Origin: Phascolarctos cinereus
Lineage: Eukaryota; Chordata; Mammalia; Diprotodontia; Phascolarctidae
Assembly (NCBI RefSeq): GCF_002099425.1
Contig: NW_018343964.1
Span: forward strand, 2,095,501 to 2,159,500
DNA: 64,000 nt
Direction of reading: 5' to 3'
Shown: positions 11,690-24,184 of the stretch, piece by piece
How the letters are laid out: each line of letters starts with the position of its first letter
How positions within the stretch are numbered: the first letter of the stretch is position 1
Notes under the pieces: model-generated
Seen by the model: the letters and a program-made list of their open reading frames with translations, nothing else
Database searches by the model: none
Told to the model about the DNA's origin: nothing
Made by a program: the position numbers and the translations under genes

Positions 11690-12035
11690 AGTATGAGAAC
11701 ACATAGATAGTCTCAAATTCAAGTCATCAGGCCCAGATGAAATATATCCTCAGGTCCTAGAAAAAAAAACACCCAAACTGGCAATTGTGATTCCTGAACC
11801 ACTTTCAACAATACCTGAGAAATCACAGAAATAGAAAAGCTATCACAAGCCTGAAAAAGGAAATGTTCTGATTCTAAATTTATTTTTTTAAAGGAATGGA
11901 ACAAAATCTTTAACCTATACGCCTGTGAGCTTCACTTGAATTTCTGCAGACTTCTAGAATATATCATTAAAGAAATGGTTGGCAAACATCTAAAAAGGGA
12001 AGTGGTCATCCCACTTCTCTATGGGTTTGACCCTT
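11690..12035 (+). mobile_element. CR1/L3 LINE ORF fragment
   Basis: Relic of a LINE reverse-transcriptase N-terminal region. GPDEIYPQVL can be read around 11730, and a later segment (11940-12010) gives ILEYIIKEMVGKHL. The frames do not connect. The family call is from general resemblance to the mammalian L3/CR1 protein. Confidence 0.5.
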
Positions 12036-12540
12036 TCGCGCTAACAGGTCTAACTTGCCAGAGAAAGACCACCTCCACAGAAAGTTTGTATTCAAACCTT
12101 CTAAGGGCCCCAGGGGTAACCTTGTCAAGAGAAAATACACTCCCCCCAACTCACCACTATGGCAGTGAGCATCTATTTAATGTGTCATACAACCAGCCAC
12201 TTAAAAGGTAACACATATTTACAATGCATGATATATATAGAACCAGCCACTCAATGCTGACGTTTTTAGATCTTAAACATAATCACTTACTTAACAATAT
12301 GGAAAAAGACATTATAATGTGCTAATAATAATAATATATTAAATAAACAATAAAATTTATCCATATCTATATCTATCTATACATGTATGTGTGTAAAATA
12401 AGTCATATTCTCCCATTAGTGTACTCAATGGTTTAGTAAAAAGTGGGCACAAACTCTTTAGGAGCCTGGAATGGAAGAAAACTCATTGCTTAGGGAAATG
12501 CAACTGTATATTGCAAATTTCAATGTTACTGGTCCATTCA
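12036..12540. other. Intronic sequence, nothing recognised
   Basis: A cagccact motif recurs at 12195 and 12245. Nothing else is supportable. Confidence 0.35.
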
Positions 12541-12544
12541 GGAA

Positions 12545-12740
12545 TATCTGGAGGTAGTTATATGGCACAGTGGGTAGAGTGATGGGGTCAGGAAGACCTG
12601 AATTCAGATCCAGTCTCTCACTCATTAGACGTGTGGGCAAGTCACTTAACTTCTGTCTGCTTCAGTTTTCTCAAGTGTAAAACTTAAGATAATAACAGCT
12701 CCTAAGATATTAATAATACCTCTTTCAGGGTTATTGTTTC
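12545..12740 (+). mobile_element. MIR/THER SINE
   Basis: Head with ggcacagtgggtagagtg, A/B-box-like ttcagatccagtctc, then gggcaagtcacttaac and a degraded core. Confidence 0.7.
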
Positions 12741-13784
12741 CTTCCCTTTCCATATTAAACCAGACAACTGCCAAACTTATCAAACTGGCTCTTGGACTAT
12801 AAAGAGCAGCCACTTATTCCCTCACTTGGATGGTAAGCTATCTAATCAAAACAGAGCTCATACCAACACAACTCCTGTTGATTCTTTAATCACCTGGCAG
12901 GCATACTACAGCAATTTCAAATAACCCTTGCATTTTTTTTCAAGTCAGAGGTGGCAGCAAACTCTTGTGCATAGTTTTATATTTCTTCTCTAAGTAGATT
13001 AAAGGATAATAGCCAGTGGAATTACTTCTCTTCAATCACTCAGCTGAAGCATTCTCTTAACTGTTTGCTTCTCACTGTTACAGCTCAGAAAGATCAACCT
13101 TTTAGCTTCACTCCCACCCCACCACCTTTTCTCTCCTGAGGTTCCCATTCAATTGCTCCTGCTGCTGTTTCTGTAATAAATCTTGACCTTTCTCACTGTC
13201 TTCAATGGCTGAAATAAAAGCATCCTGACTCTCAGTGACTCACCTTTCACTTAAAAAGTCACCACTTTCCAAATTCATCATATCAAATTTATATTTTTTT
13301 CCAGTTATCCTTGTTTCCACATTTTTATATGGTCTCTCATTTTCTTAGTATTACCCTCTTTAGTCACAAATATGTATATGGAAATTAGGGGAATTATCCA
13401 TTATACCTCAATTCTGAAGTTACCTTCCATCTTTTTGGTTCTCTTGAAACAACTTCTCACATTCATAGTTCTCTACTTTTAATAAATAAAAGATCTTTCT
13501 CTGCCTTTTTACAGCAATTGTTCTCACTAAAGGAGGCATCAATCCACATTGTTGACAAGTTGTTAGTCCTGAGATCATTTTCTCTCCAATTTTATCCAAA
13601 TCCTAACTAAATACTAGGCTTCTTTTTTTTAGCGGCTTATATTAAAACAATTTTTTTCTACTCACATTATCAAAATATTCATCAAGAATAGCAGCAATAC
13701 TTTACATTCTTTGACAATTAATATAAATCTCTTCATTTGCAGGGGGGAAAAATTCAAAACCTTTACATCACTATCTTTTCAGGA
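12741..13784. other. Intronic sequence, nothing recognised
   Basis: About 1 kb with no nameable repeat or gene; unique-looking AT-rich sequence. Confidence 0.45.
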
Positions 13785-16010
13785 AATAAAAAGACTGAGT
13801 AGAATCAGCAAAGATGCTAATTGAAACAATTAATAACTTCAGAAAAGTTTCAGGTTATAAAGTAAATCCTTAAAAATCATCATTTCTATATTTTAACAAA
13901 ACCCAAGAAGGGAAAATAGAAAGGGAAACTCCATTCCAAATAACTACAAAATGCAAAAAAAATATCTGGGGAACAACCTCCCAAAACACATAAAATACTT
14001 ATAGATTCAATTATAAAATGTTCTTTAAAGAAATAAAGAACAAATTAAATATCTGTAGTAATATTCAATGCTCATGGCAAGGCCATGCCAATATTATTAA
14101 AAATTATAATACTAGCAAAATTAATTTAAACTTATAATGCTATGCCAATTAAATTGCCAAGGAAATACTTTATAAAACTTGACAAAATAATAACAAAATT
14201 CATTTGGAAAGAGAAAAAAGATCTAGAATATTAAGGGAAATGATGGAAAGAACTAAAGCAAAGGGAAATAGCACTTCCAGATTTCAGACTGTATTATAAA
14301 GCAGCAATCATCAAAACCATTTGGTACTGGTTAAAGAATAGAAAGATAGTTCAATGGAACAGACTTTAGAAAGGAGATTCAGAAACAACAAAATTCAGTA
14401 ATGCAATATTTGATAAAGTGAAAAACATTAATTATCTGGGGAAAAAACTCCCAATTTGATTTTAAAAATGCTGGGAAATCTAGGAAGCAATCTGGAAGAA
14501 ATCAAATTTAGTTCAACATCTTACACTCTACTCCACAATACACTCTAACTGGATCTGCAAACTTAAAATATTAAAGTTCATAGTACAAAAAAATGGAAGA
14601 GAAATGGATCATATACCTCACAAAGCTATGGTATGTGTAGCCAAACAAGAGAGAGTGGTAATTACAAAAGATAAAATAAATAAATTACTTGAAATTGAAA
14701 GCTTCTGCACATACATTATTGCATTTGGTTGCAATGGGAATGTGATTGAATAGGGAAAAAATATTTGTATTGAATTTCTCTAATACTGGTTTAATATCCA
14801 AAATATAGATAGACATATGACATATAGCCTTTCCCTGATAGATGATCAAAGGATATGAACAAATAGTTTTAAGAAAACCTTCAAAATATTTTCAACCTTG
14901 TGAAAAAATACCCCAAATCACTAGTAATAAGAGAAATAAAAACCAAAACAACCCTGAGATTTTACTTCATATGCTCCAAATTGGCAAAAATTATTAAAAA
15001 ATTGTTAATATTGGAGGCATTGTGATAAAATAGAGATGCTAAGACCTTGTTGATGAAGCTCTGAAAAGGTATGATTGTTTTGGAAAGCAATGTGGAATTA
15101 TGCAAATAAAGTGACTAAAATGTATTTACTCTTTGAACCAGAGACTCTTTTCTTGGGTTTATTTCTCAAGGAGGCCATCACTAAGAAAAAAGTCCCCACA
15201 TGTTCCAAAACATTTATAACAGCACTTTTTGTGATAGCTAAGAATTGTAAACAATGTAGAACCGCATCAGTTGGGGGCTAAACAAATTGTGGTATATAAA
15301 TGCAATGGAATGCTGTTGTTGTTTGGTCATATTAGTCATTTCCAACTCTTCATGATCCCATTTAGGATTTTCTTGGCAAAGATACTGGAGTGGTTTGCCA
15401 TTTCCTTCTCCAGCTCATTTTACAGATGAAGAAACTGAGGCAAGAGTTAAGTGACTTTCCCAGAGTCATAGAGCTAGTAAATGCCTGAGGCCAGATTTGA
15501 TATCAGGTCCTTCTGACTCCAGGGTTGACACTCTATCCATTGCATCACCTAGCTGCCCCTCAAAGGAATATTACTGTGCCATAAAAATGATATGTGATGA
15601 ATACAGATAATTATGGAAAGACCTATATGAACTGATGCAGAGTGAAGTAAGCAGAGCCAAGAAAAGAACATATGAAATGATTACAACAATGTAAATGGAA
15701 AGAACAATAATATAACAAAAATCAAAAGTAAATATAACAAACTTAAAAAGATCAAACAGGAATTAAATGAAAAAATATGAAAAGACACCCCTAATTTAAT
15801 CATTCATGGAGGTGGAAAGCCTTGGTGTTATGTTTCCACATGCTTTCAGACTTTTTAATATATTGATCAGTTGTGCTGATTTTTTTTCTTTCTAAGAAAA
15901 ATATTAGTCATATGGGTTGGCTCTCTAGGAGAAGTAGAAGGAAGAATGTGTGGGATAACTGGAGATGTAAGAAAGGCAAAATATCAACAATTTTCTTTTA
16001 AAGAGACAAT
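13785..16010 (+). mobile_element. L1 3' part (ORF2 end plus 3' UTR), SINE-interrupted
   Basis: ORF2 C-terminal landmarks appear in order: a relic of the '...YLGV' region near 13960, aatattcaatgctcatgg (14062), attaaattgccaaggaaa (14148), aaaggatatgaacaaatag (14849), agcacttttttgtgatag-type text (15220), and the UTR box actgatgcagagtgaagtaag (15632). The last 200 bases (15800-16010) are L1 3' UTR. All frames are broken. A SINE splits it at 15312-15561. Confidence 0.8.
15312..15561 (-). mobile_element. MAR1-type marsupial SINE inserted in L1
   Basis: Reversed, it starts GGGGCAGCTAGGTGATGCAA, passes a tRNA-like head and CORE region (aagttaagtgactttccc), and ends in the RTE-like 3' tail (tgttgttgtttggtcat at 15313 on the + strand). 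Flanking aatggaat (15304-15311) and aaaggaat (15562-15569) are probable target duplications, and L1 sequence continues on both sides. It is therefore younger than its host L1. Confidence 0.85.
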
Positions 16011-16019
16011 GTGGCTTAT

Positions 16020-16750
16020 ACATAGACTCTATATTGTTCAAATTTTCAGGTGACTCAAAGCTAGGCAGGTTAATTCACATTGATGATGTCAAAGTCAGGA
16101 TCTAAAACATCTAGAATCTCTCCTTTGAAAGAGTTTTGGAATGAAATGAACATGATGCAATTCAATAGGGATGAATTGTGCTTGGTTACACAACAGTCAA
16201 CATCACAAGTCTAAGATGAGGAGGCTTGGATAGATGACAGTTGTTTTGAAAAAAATCTTAGAGCTTTGGTGGATTGCAAGTTCAGTATGAGTCAGCAAAA
16301 GCATTTAAAGGGGAATAACTTCATGCAATAGGGAGGTGAAAGTCCTATAGTACTCTGCCTCACTGGATTACTGAATTCAGTTGTGGACATCATATATTAA
16401 AGACACTGATAAGATGGAAAATGTCCAGGAGAGGGCAACCAGATGGTCAAAGGCCTTGAGTCCATGTCATATGAGCACTGCTTAAAGGAACTGGGCAGGT
16501 TTAGCCTTGGTAATTAAAGGCACAAAGGGACATGATAGCCACCTTTGAGTATTCAAAGAGGTGTCATGTGTAGGAGGGATTACATCTTTTTCTTGCCACC
16601 ATATGGTAGAAGCCAGAGAAATGGAATTTTCTGAGAGACTAATTTAGACTTGATGTAAAGAAAAAAATTCTAACAATTAAAGATGTCCCAAAGTGAAATT
16701 AAAACCAATAGGAGGAACCATCAGAAAGAGGAAACAAAACTCAACAGAAG
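16020..16750 (+). mobile_element. CR1/L3 LINE 3' end
   Basis: Sense-strand boxes: gagagggcaaccagatgg (16430), cttaaaggaactgggcagg (16481), gggacatgatagccacc (16527), gaggtgtcatgtgtaggagg (16558), attagacttgatgtaaag-like text (16645), and aacaattaaagatgtccc (16673). Its downstream end is cut by the half-L1 inserted after it. Confidence 0.7.
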
Positions 16751-16764
16751 AGAAAATCCTTTTT

Positions 16765-19157
16765 TCCCGTTTATGCTTTTCTTTCTCCTTTCTCCTTTCC
16801 CCCCCTCACTAGTGTTTTGCTTTTGACCACCACCTTCTTCAGTCTCTCTTCCATTCTATTATCCCTTTCCCTTTTCTTCCCCTTTGCCCTTACTGCTTCT
16901 TGCCTCCCTTTAATCCCCCCTCCCTTTTCTTTCCCCTTTTCCCTCCTACTGCCTATAGGGCAAGTTAGATTTCTATACCTCACTGATTATGTTATTCTCT
17001 TCTTGAGCCAAATCTGATGAAAGTAAGGTTCAAACAATGCTCACCCCCTCCCTTCTTTCCCTCTGCTGTAATAGGATTTTCTGTCTTTTCTTGTAATGTA
17101 ATTTACCCTTGTCTGCCTCCTCCTTTCTCAGTACATTTTCTAAGATCAGACTAATCCACTTACTTGGATCCATTTAACCCACTTGATTAGATTTTTTTTT
17201 ATCATTACATCAAAGTCAACTAATATCCATCCCCTTTATGTATACTCCTTTAACATGGTGTAATAACAATACAGTTCTCAAGAGTTGCAAGTGTCATCTT
17301 CCCTTGTAGGGATGTAAACAGTCCCCCTTATTAACAACATTTGTATCTTTCTGTCCATTTACCTTTTTATGTCTTTCTTGAATCTTGTACTTGAAGATCA
17401 AATTTTTTGTTGAGCTCTGGTCTTTTTATCAGGAAGGTTTGGAAGTCCCTATTTGTTGAATATCCATCTCCTCCCTTGAAAAATCATGCTCATTTTTGCT
17501 GGGTAGTTGATCCTTGGCTGCAATCCAAGCTCCTTTGCCTTATGGAATATCATGTTCCATGCCCTGCGGTCTTTTAATGTAGAAGCTGCAAGGTCCTGTG
17601 TAATCCTGACTGTGGTTCCATGATATTTAAATTGTTTCTTTCTGGCTGCTTACAGCACCTTCTCTTTCATCTGGTAATTTTGGAATTTTGCTATTTATTC
17701 CTTGGCTTGTCAATTTGGGATCTCTTTCAGGTGGTGTGTGGATTCTTTCTATGGTTATTTTCCTTCTGGTTCTAGGACTTCAGGCAGTTTTCCTTTATGA
17801 TTTCCTGAAAGATACTGTCCAGGCTCTTTTTTTCATCATGATTTTCAGGTAGTCCAATAATTTTTAAATTGTCTCTCCTGAATCGATTTTCCAGGTTGGT
17901 TGTTTTACCAGTGAGGTATTTTATGTTTTCATCTATTTTTTCATTTTTTTGTTTCTGTTTGACTGATTCTTGCTCTCTCATAGAGTCATTAGTTTCCATT
18001 TGTCCAATTCTAGTTTTTAACAGATTGTTTTCTTCTGTTAGTTTTTGTACTTCCTTCTTCAATTGGCCAATTGTTTTTTAGGGACTTGTTTTCTTCAGTG
18101 TACTTTTTTTCCAATTGGCCAATTTTTTTTTAAGGACTCTTCTACCTCTCTCATTAGACTTTTAAAATCCTTCTTGAGCTCTTCTAAGAAGGCTTTTTGG
18201 GCTTCAGACCAGTTCATATTCCCTTTGATGTTGCAGATGTGGGTTTGTTGACAATGTTGTCCTCTTCAGAATTTCTGTCTTGATCTTCACTCTTCTCATA
18301 TTATGAATCTATGGTACATTTCTTATTACTCATGGTTTCTTTATTCCCTGGCCTTTAAAGAGATTGGGCTCTCCTGCTGGGGAACAGAGGGCACTGACCC
18401 AAGCTTCTTGTATTGGGAACCTAGGTCTTGGTCACTGGCTTTGTGTGCTGGGGCCTCTTATGTTGGCAATTGAAGGCTATAGGTTTGGCAGCTTACCTCG
18501 TGTTTGCCTGGAATAAGCAAAGCTGGAACTTTCAGGCAATTCTAAATTGCCTGCTTTTCCTTTCCTTTAGCTTTCTTCAGCTCCTTTTAGATGGGTGCTG
18601 CAGGGTGTTTATCTGCCTGGGGCCCCTTGCAATGCTGCCTCCCTCATTTCTGCTAATGCACTGGGAGATTCCTTTGTGGTAGAGTGCCAAGGCACCTGAT
18701 GGCTTTCTGAGCTGGTTCCCACTAGTTCCCCCACCCTCACTGAGGCACTGGGAAGTCTAGGTGTTGGTGTTTGCCTGCTCTACCCCCTGGGCTTCAGGAT
18801 CTCCTCCTGGTTGACATTGGAGGCTGTAGGGTTCTGACAGCTTACCTGGTGGTGGGTTGGAATCAGCAAGGCTGAGACTTTAGGAAGACTCTAGGTTGCT
18901 TTCTTCAGCTCCTTTCAGATGAATGCTGCAGGGTGCTTAACTGCCTGGGGCCCTTTGTAGCGCTGCCTCCCTTATTTTTGCTGAGGCACTGGGAGACCCA
19001 TTTGCTGGGCTACTGCACTGCTGTTCCCCATCTTTCTTCTATTTCAGCTATTCCAAGGTGTTTTTTTTTCTGGGGTGATATTTTCTGGTTTTCAGAGGTT
19101 GATAGAGGAGGGTGAGAGCAACTAACTTTTTACTCCGCCATCTTGACTCCCAGAAGC
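16765..19157 (-). mobile_element. Second HAL1-like (half-L1) retrotransposon
   Basis: On the minus strand it starts near 19157 with a gagtcaagatggcggag motif, has about 820 bp of 5' UTR that contains an internal duplicated segment (18520-18720 against 18870-19060), then ORF1 and a purine-rich 3' UTR without ORF2. The UTR shares boxes with the copy at 132-3002, for example the 'tagggcaagttagatttc' run at 16957. Possible target duplications are agaaaatccttttt (16751-16764) and agaagtccttttt (19158-19170), an imperfect match. No clear poly-A tail. Confidence 0.68.
17370..18333 (-). pseudogene. HAL1/L1 ORF1 relic
   Basis: Start near 18333 (MSNKKCTID). An open piece at 18062-17772 holds coiled coil and RRM motifs (KLTEENNLLKTRIGQME; FRRDNLKIIGLPENHDE). 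The C-terminal part persists to about 17370 in broken frames. Its N-terminus differs from that of the first copy, so the two come from different source elements. Confidence 0.78.
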
Positions 19158-19342
19158 AGAAGTCCTTTTTGTTTATCTTGAATCAAAACATGCCATTACT
19201 TTGGGTAGGAGAGTAGTTTTGGATTTTTTTTCTGATATTAAATCTCTTACAAAGCACTGCGCTCTAGAAATATTCTCTGCCCCCAAGGAGCTCACACTCT
19301 AATGGTCATGCAAAGAACTGTGTGCAAACAAGATATATACAT

Positions 19343-19378
19343 TTGTGTGGTGTGTGTGTGTGTGTGTATGTGTGTATG
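19343..19378. repeat. (GT)n microsatellite
   Basis: GT-rich with a few interruptions. Confidence 0.9.
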
Positions 19379-19629
19379 AGTGTATGATAAACAAGGGGGT
19401 TTAGGCACTAGCATTGTGGGGGATCAGTAAAAACTTCTTACTGCTTTATTATACTTAAAACTATGAACACTTTATACTCTTCCTAGTTACAAAAATGTTA
19501 ATATTCTAATCATATTTATTGGGATATATTTTCTCTCCCTACAAGAAAACAACCTCATTTAGGTGCTTTTATTCTTTATAATTTGTATAATAAATGTTTA
19601 CTTAATGAATGAATACCTATAAAGGAAAA

Positions 19630-19880
19630 GGGGCAGATAGGTGGTACAGTGGATAGATGTTCTGGGCCTGGAGTAGGGAAGACTCACCTCTCTGAGTTCA
19701 AATTTGGCCTCAGATACTTACTAGCTGTGTGACCCTTGGCAAGTCACTTAACTCTGTTTGCTTCAGTTTCCTCATCTGTAAAATGAACTAGGGAAACAAC
19801 ATAGCAAACCACTCCAGTATCTTTGCCAAGAAAACCCCAAATGAGGACACAAAGAGTTGGACATGATTAAAAAATGACTG
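19630..19880 (+). mobile_element. MAR1-type marsupial SINE
   Basis: Complete order: GGGGCAGATAGGTGGTACAG head, gagttcaaatttggcctc B-box region, CORE, gccaagaaaaccccaaat and an RTE-like tail agagttggacatgatt. Confidence 0.88.
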
Positions 19881-19899
19881 AAAAAGGGAAAAGACAATA

Positions 19900-20110
19900 T
19901 TGATCAATTCATTTAAATCACTCACTTGATAATCACTTATTAAGCACCTACTTTTTGTCAGGTGTATAGCAATTGAGAATATAAATGTGAAAAGAAAAAG
20001 AAAAAAAATCCCTATTCTCAAGAACTTTACATTCTGTTTGGTGAGACAGCATGTCCATTTGAGTACATTCAGAATGAGCATAAAATACAGTACAGTACAG
20101 GGAGGAAGGG
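19900..20110 (+). repeat. Repeat family A, head
   Basis: tattaagcacctactt, then atccctattctcaagaac and a cattctgtttggtgagaca run. Confidence 0.55.
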
Positions 20111-20864
20111 CATGATCAATGAATATTAGTATTTAGCATATACTTAGTAAAAGCAATTGCCTTTATGACTGTACTTGGAAGTGTGATAAACATCTTCATT
20201 TCTCCATGGAGGTGTACTAATCACATCATCCTTTCATGTGTGGATCACAGTTAACTGTACCTATGCCAACCAATGACTTCTTAGAAATGCAAATCTATGG
20301 GAGTAATACTTTCATATAGGGTTGAAAGCTGATACACAGAAACCTAGGATCACTTTGTTATCAGCATTTATTTAGTTCCCGTTTTATGTGTAGTGCTGTG
20401 GGGTGTTACTAAGCAAGTTGAACAACCTGACACTCCTGGAATTTACAGAATTTACATTGGAAGGACTGCAGAAATACTAATTAAGATATATGAGTACACA
20501 AGGCAGTCATGTTTGACTATATGGATAGTTGATTTGAGCAGAATCAATTATCACTTCTGAGCTGATGATTCCCTAAATAGCTGTATAGGAAAAACAAAAA
20601 CAACTTGCTTTTCTTCATTCTTTATACTCTCTTTGGGGTTTCATCTACACTTTCAGAGCCAACTATCACCTCTATGTTGAACCCAAAGGAGTAAGTAAAC
20701 TCTCCAAGGGAGAGAGTACATATAGAGAGAAAAGATAAAGGTCAAAACCACAAGATTTTGCTTTTGATAAAGCTATTTAGTGCTGGATAAGAGCAGTGGG
20801 TGACATAGCTTTTTTGTATAAAATTATTTCAATGACATTGAGCCAATTGAGTCACAATCCATCT

Positions 20865-21030
20865 GTTCATTCAGTCATCAATCAATAATTATTAAGCACC
20901 AACTATAAGCCAGGCACTCTGCAAGGTGTGGGATAGTTAGAGACAAAAACAGAACAGTCTCTACCCTCTAGGAGGGTACATTCTTTTGGGATAGATGACA
21001 TGTACTTATATACAAAACATATTTTGAAAC
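20865..21030 (+). repeat. Repeat family A, head
   Basis: attattaagcaccaacta, gccaggcactctgc, cagtctctaccctctagg. Confidence 0.6.
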
Positions 21031-21039
21031 AAATGTCAT

Positions 21040-21965
21040 TCTGGGTTGTTATTTATTTGTTTATTTACTTTCTTATTTTAGTTTTCAACATTCATTTTCA
21101 TGAGATTTTGAGTTCCAAAATTTTTTCTCCCTCCTTCTTCTCCCCCCTCCCCAAGATGGCATGCAATCTGATATAGGCTGTACATGTATAATCATATTAA
21201 GCATATTTCCTCATTGTTCATGTTATGAAAGAATGATCAGAACAAAAGGAGAAAACCACGAAAAAGAAAAATAAGGAGAAAATAGTATGCTTTAGTCTGC
21301 ATTGACACCATAGTTTTTTGTTGTTGTTTTGTTTGTTTTGTTTGTTTGTTGATTGGTTGGTTGGTTGGTTTTGCTAGGTAATGGGGTTAAGTGACTTGCC
21401 CAGGGTCACACAGCTAATAAGTGTCAAGTGTCTGGATTTGACTCAGGTCCTCCTGACTCCAGGGCCAGTGCTCTATCCACTGCGCCATCTTGGTACCCCC
21501 ATTGTTCTTTCTCTGCATATGGATAGCATATTCCATCTCGAGTCTTTTGGAATTGTCTTAGATCATTGCATTTCTTAGATCGTTGTGTTAGCTTGAGAAG
21601 AGCTAAATCTATCAGAGTTGGTCATTGTACAGTGTTGTTGTTACTGTGTACAATGTTCTCCTGGTTTTGCTCACTTCACTAAGCGTTAGTTTATGTAAAT
21701 CATTCTAGGTTTTTCTGAAATCTGGCTGTTCATCATTTCTTATAGAACAATAGCATTCTATTACATTCACATAACACAACTTGTTTGGCCAATACCCAAT
21801 TGATGGGCATCCCCTCAGTTTCCAATTCTTTGCCACCAGAAAAAGAGCTGCTACAAATATTTTTGTAAATGTAGGTCCTTTTCCCTTTTTTATGATCTCT
21901 TTGGGATACAGACCTAGTAATGGTATTGCTGGGTATGCACAGTTTTATAGCACCTTGGGCTATAA
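21040..21965 (-). mobile_element. L1 3' end and 3' UTR, SINE-interrupted
   Basis: The + strand shows the reversed UTR (ttttagttttcaacattc, ttttgagttccaaaa, ccaagatggcatgcaatc) and ORF2 end boxes (acaatgttctcctgg, caattgatgggcatcccc, gatctctttgggataca). The SINE at 21309-21500 sits between UTR boxes. It is less diverged than the other L1 pieces. Confidence 0.85.
21309..21500 (-). mobile_element. WSINE-like tRNA-derived SINE inserted in L1
   Basis: Reversed, the tRNA-like head and a 'cacttattagctgtgtgaccc' core are followed directly by a T-rich (poly-A on the minus strand) tail with expanded GTTT/TTGG units. This short form lacks the RTE-like tail of the MAR1 type and looks L1-mobilised. Confidence 0.75.
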
Positions 21966-21977
21966 AAGTTTTGTTCT

Positions 21978-22062
21978 ATAAAATTTGGATTCAGTGAAAA
22001 CATTGTACTTCAGGATCTAGGAGGCCATATGTGGCCTCAAGGCTGCAGATTCCCCACCTTTG
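21978..22062. mobile_element. Half copy of palindromic hAT-like MITE
   Basis: ggatctaggaggcca, gtggcctcaaggctgcag and attccccacct match the right half of the element at 54421-54622. Confidence 0.55.
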
Positions 22063-22839
22063 ACCTAGACTCTGGAGTTATGATATCTGGTCTTGAGGAT
22101 TTGAAAGATTCTGCTGAGACCAAGAATGGTCACTCTAACAGGAGCAATAAAACAGTAGTGGTTGTTACAGTCCAGTTTGAGAGGGTTCAGGAACACTTCC
22201 ATATATTGCAATATATCTGAGATCTCATGGATGCAACCTTTCTTTTCATCCAGAGCTATATATAAGAATACTGGAGCTTTGCCTTAGGTCAACCAAATTC
22301 AGAGAGTGCTGATAATATTATCTTAGTAACAGATAGAACTGAATGTAGCACTTAATTTGCAAGAATACTTAGTAAAAAGAAAGCTATGAAATGCCAAGCC
22401 TTCTGGCTCACTTCCATCTCATCTGGAAGCATCCTAAAGTCCTTGTGTTCTGTCCCTCCCCTTAAGTGGATTTCCAGGGGTAATATAAACAATAGGTATG
22501 GCTCTACCAAAAAAATGTAAATTGTAACCCAGTGCTGCTTTCTAACCCTGTGTCTTCCAGTAAATCAACAGCTAGGGAAGACTTCTTCCATCTCATGATG
22601 TCATATGGATATCAATGAAGGATGCCAGTAGTCCATCTGCTATCACCCTCTCTGACAACATGACTAGCCAACCTTCTTTTCTGGGCAGAAATTTCTCTGA
22701 TGATATCCAGGAGGTACTACAGCCAAAGGAACTCAAAGAGCCTTAGCATCTGGATCCTATTAGTACCTTATGGTGTTAGACAACTTCCTCATGTCTTATG
22801 ATTATTGTCTCATTGTCACTAAATAGAGAGAACAGATTC
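22063..22839. other. Intronic sequence, nothing recognised
   Basis: No gene or repeat that I can name. Confidence 0.4.
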
Positions 22840-23240
22840 ATGTATTCATTCATCATTTTATTGAGCGGCTACAATGGATAAAGCACAAGTAGATTTTTAT
22901 ACCACCTTTAAGTGATACAAAGAAAAATAAGACGTAATTCCTGTGCCCATAAAAGTTTTAGTCTAATGGGGGCATGGAGAGACACGCACAACTGTAATAA
23001 ATGGTATACTATAGAGTTCACAGTAGTGAAAGATTACCTCATGGAGGAGACAGAATTTGCTATAGGCTTTTTAAAAGGTTGTATAGACATCAAACAGTAT
23101 ATGATAAAGGATGGAATAAGGTACTCATAGCTATGGGAACTATGCCAGCAAAGGCATGGAAAATGGAAAATATAGGTGTTTGTTGGGAGAACAGCCTGTC
23201 CTCTTTGATTGAAATATAGGGAAATCAGACTTGAAAGGGA
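22840..23240 (+). repeat. Repeat family A, diverged
   Basis: Follows the family order loosely: cattttattgagcggctac, aattcctgtgcccataaaag, taatgggggcatggaga. Confidence 0.4.
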
Positions 23241-23346
23241 AAGAATTGTGGAATGTGAGTTAGAATACTATCTGATTCTAATCCATACCTGAGCAGAGGC
23301 CTTAGCTACAACATCCCTAATAAGCAATCAGCCATCTACTTAAGGT

Positions 23347-23349
<3 letters not shown>

Positions 23350-23389
<40 letters not shown>
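23350..23389. repeat. (GT)n microsatellite
   Basis: About 20 pure GT units. Confidence 0.97.
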
Positions 23390-23390
<1 letters not shown>

Positions 23391-24184
23391 TTCTTCTGAT
23401 CTACCTGTTTAAGAACTCTATCAAAAAAGGAAATATGGTTAGTCTGGCATAATATCTATTTTTGTTCAAGAAAATTTTACTGTATCAATATCTTTTAGTT
23501 TTATGTAATTTTCAAATATATCTATATGCATTTAACTATTCTTTTTTAAAAGAGAATAAAAAGGAACTAATCACAAAACAGCTAAAACATCAACCAAATC
23601 TTGTATTCAATATTTTACATCTATAAGTTTGAACCAACATTTGACACCAGAGGTATTAAAACATTTGTTTGGAAACACACGTGACTTTAGTCCAAGCTGG
23701 ATTAAAATGTAATTGGGAAATATTTAACAAAATAGATGAAAATACAATAAAACATAGGTAATAACCATTTTAAAACTAAGTAAATATGTGGCCTGCAGGA
23801 ATCTTTATGTAGAGATCAGTGGACCTCATTTCTACTTGGGTTTAGCGTCACTGTCATATACCATATACTGCAATAAACTCAAAATATTTATATGACCAGA
23901 ATAAAATGTCACACCATAAAAGGCAATTAAAAGAGAATGAGATTGGATACCTTCCATAGCTATGCTATGAAGGAACATTCTTAACCAAGCAAGAAATACA
24001 GGCAATAATAATAAAAGAAGAAATAGTTTCAATTGCATGAAATTGAAAAGATTTTGGATAAAGTCAATGCAACAAGTGTGAAGAAAATCTTTGTATCTAC
24101 TACCTCTTATTGTCTTGTAGGAAGGGAGAAATTTTAATAGTTGGACATGGAGTGCATTCCAGACATAGGAAAGGATGTAAGTAG
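23390..24184. other. Intronic sequence, nothing clear
   Basis: A stretch near 24120-24200 may be an internal scrap of family A. Otherwise nothing is supported. Confidence 0.35.
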
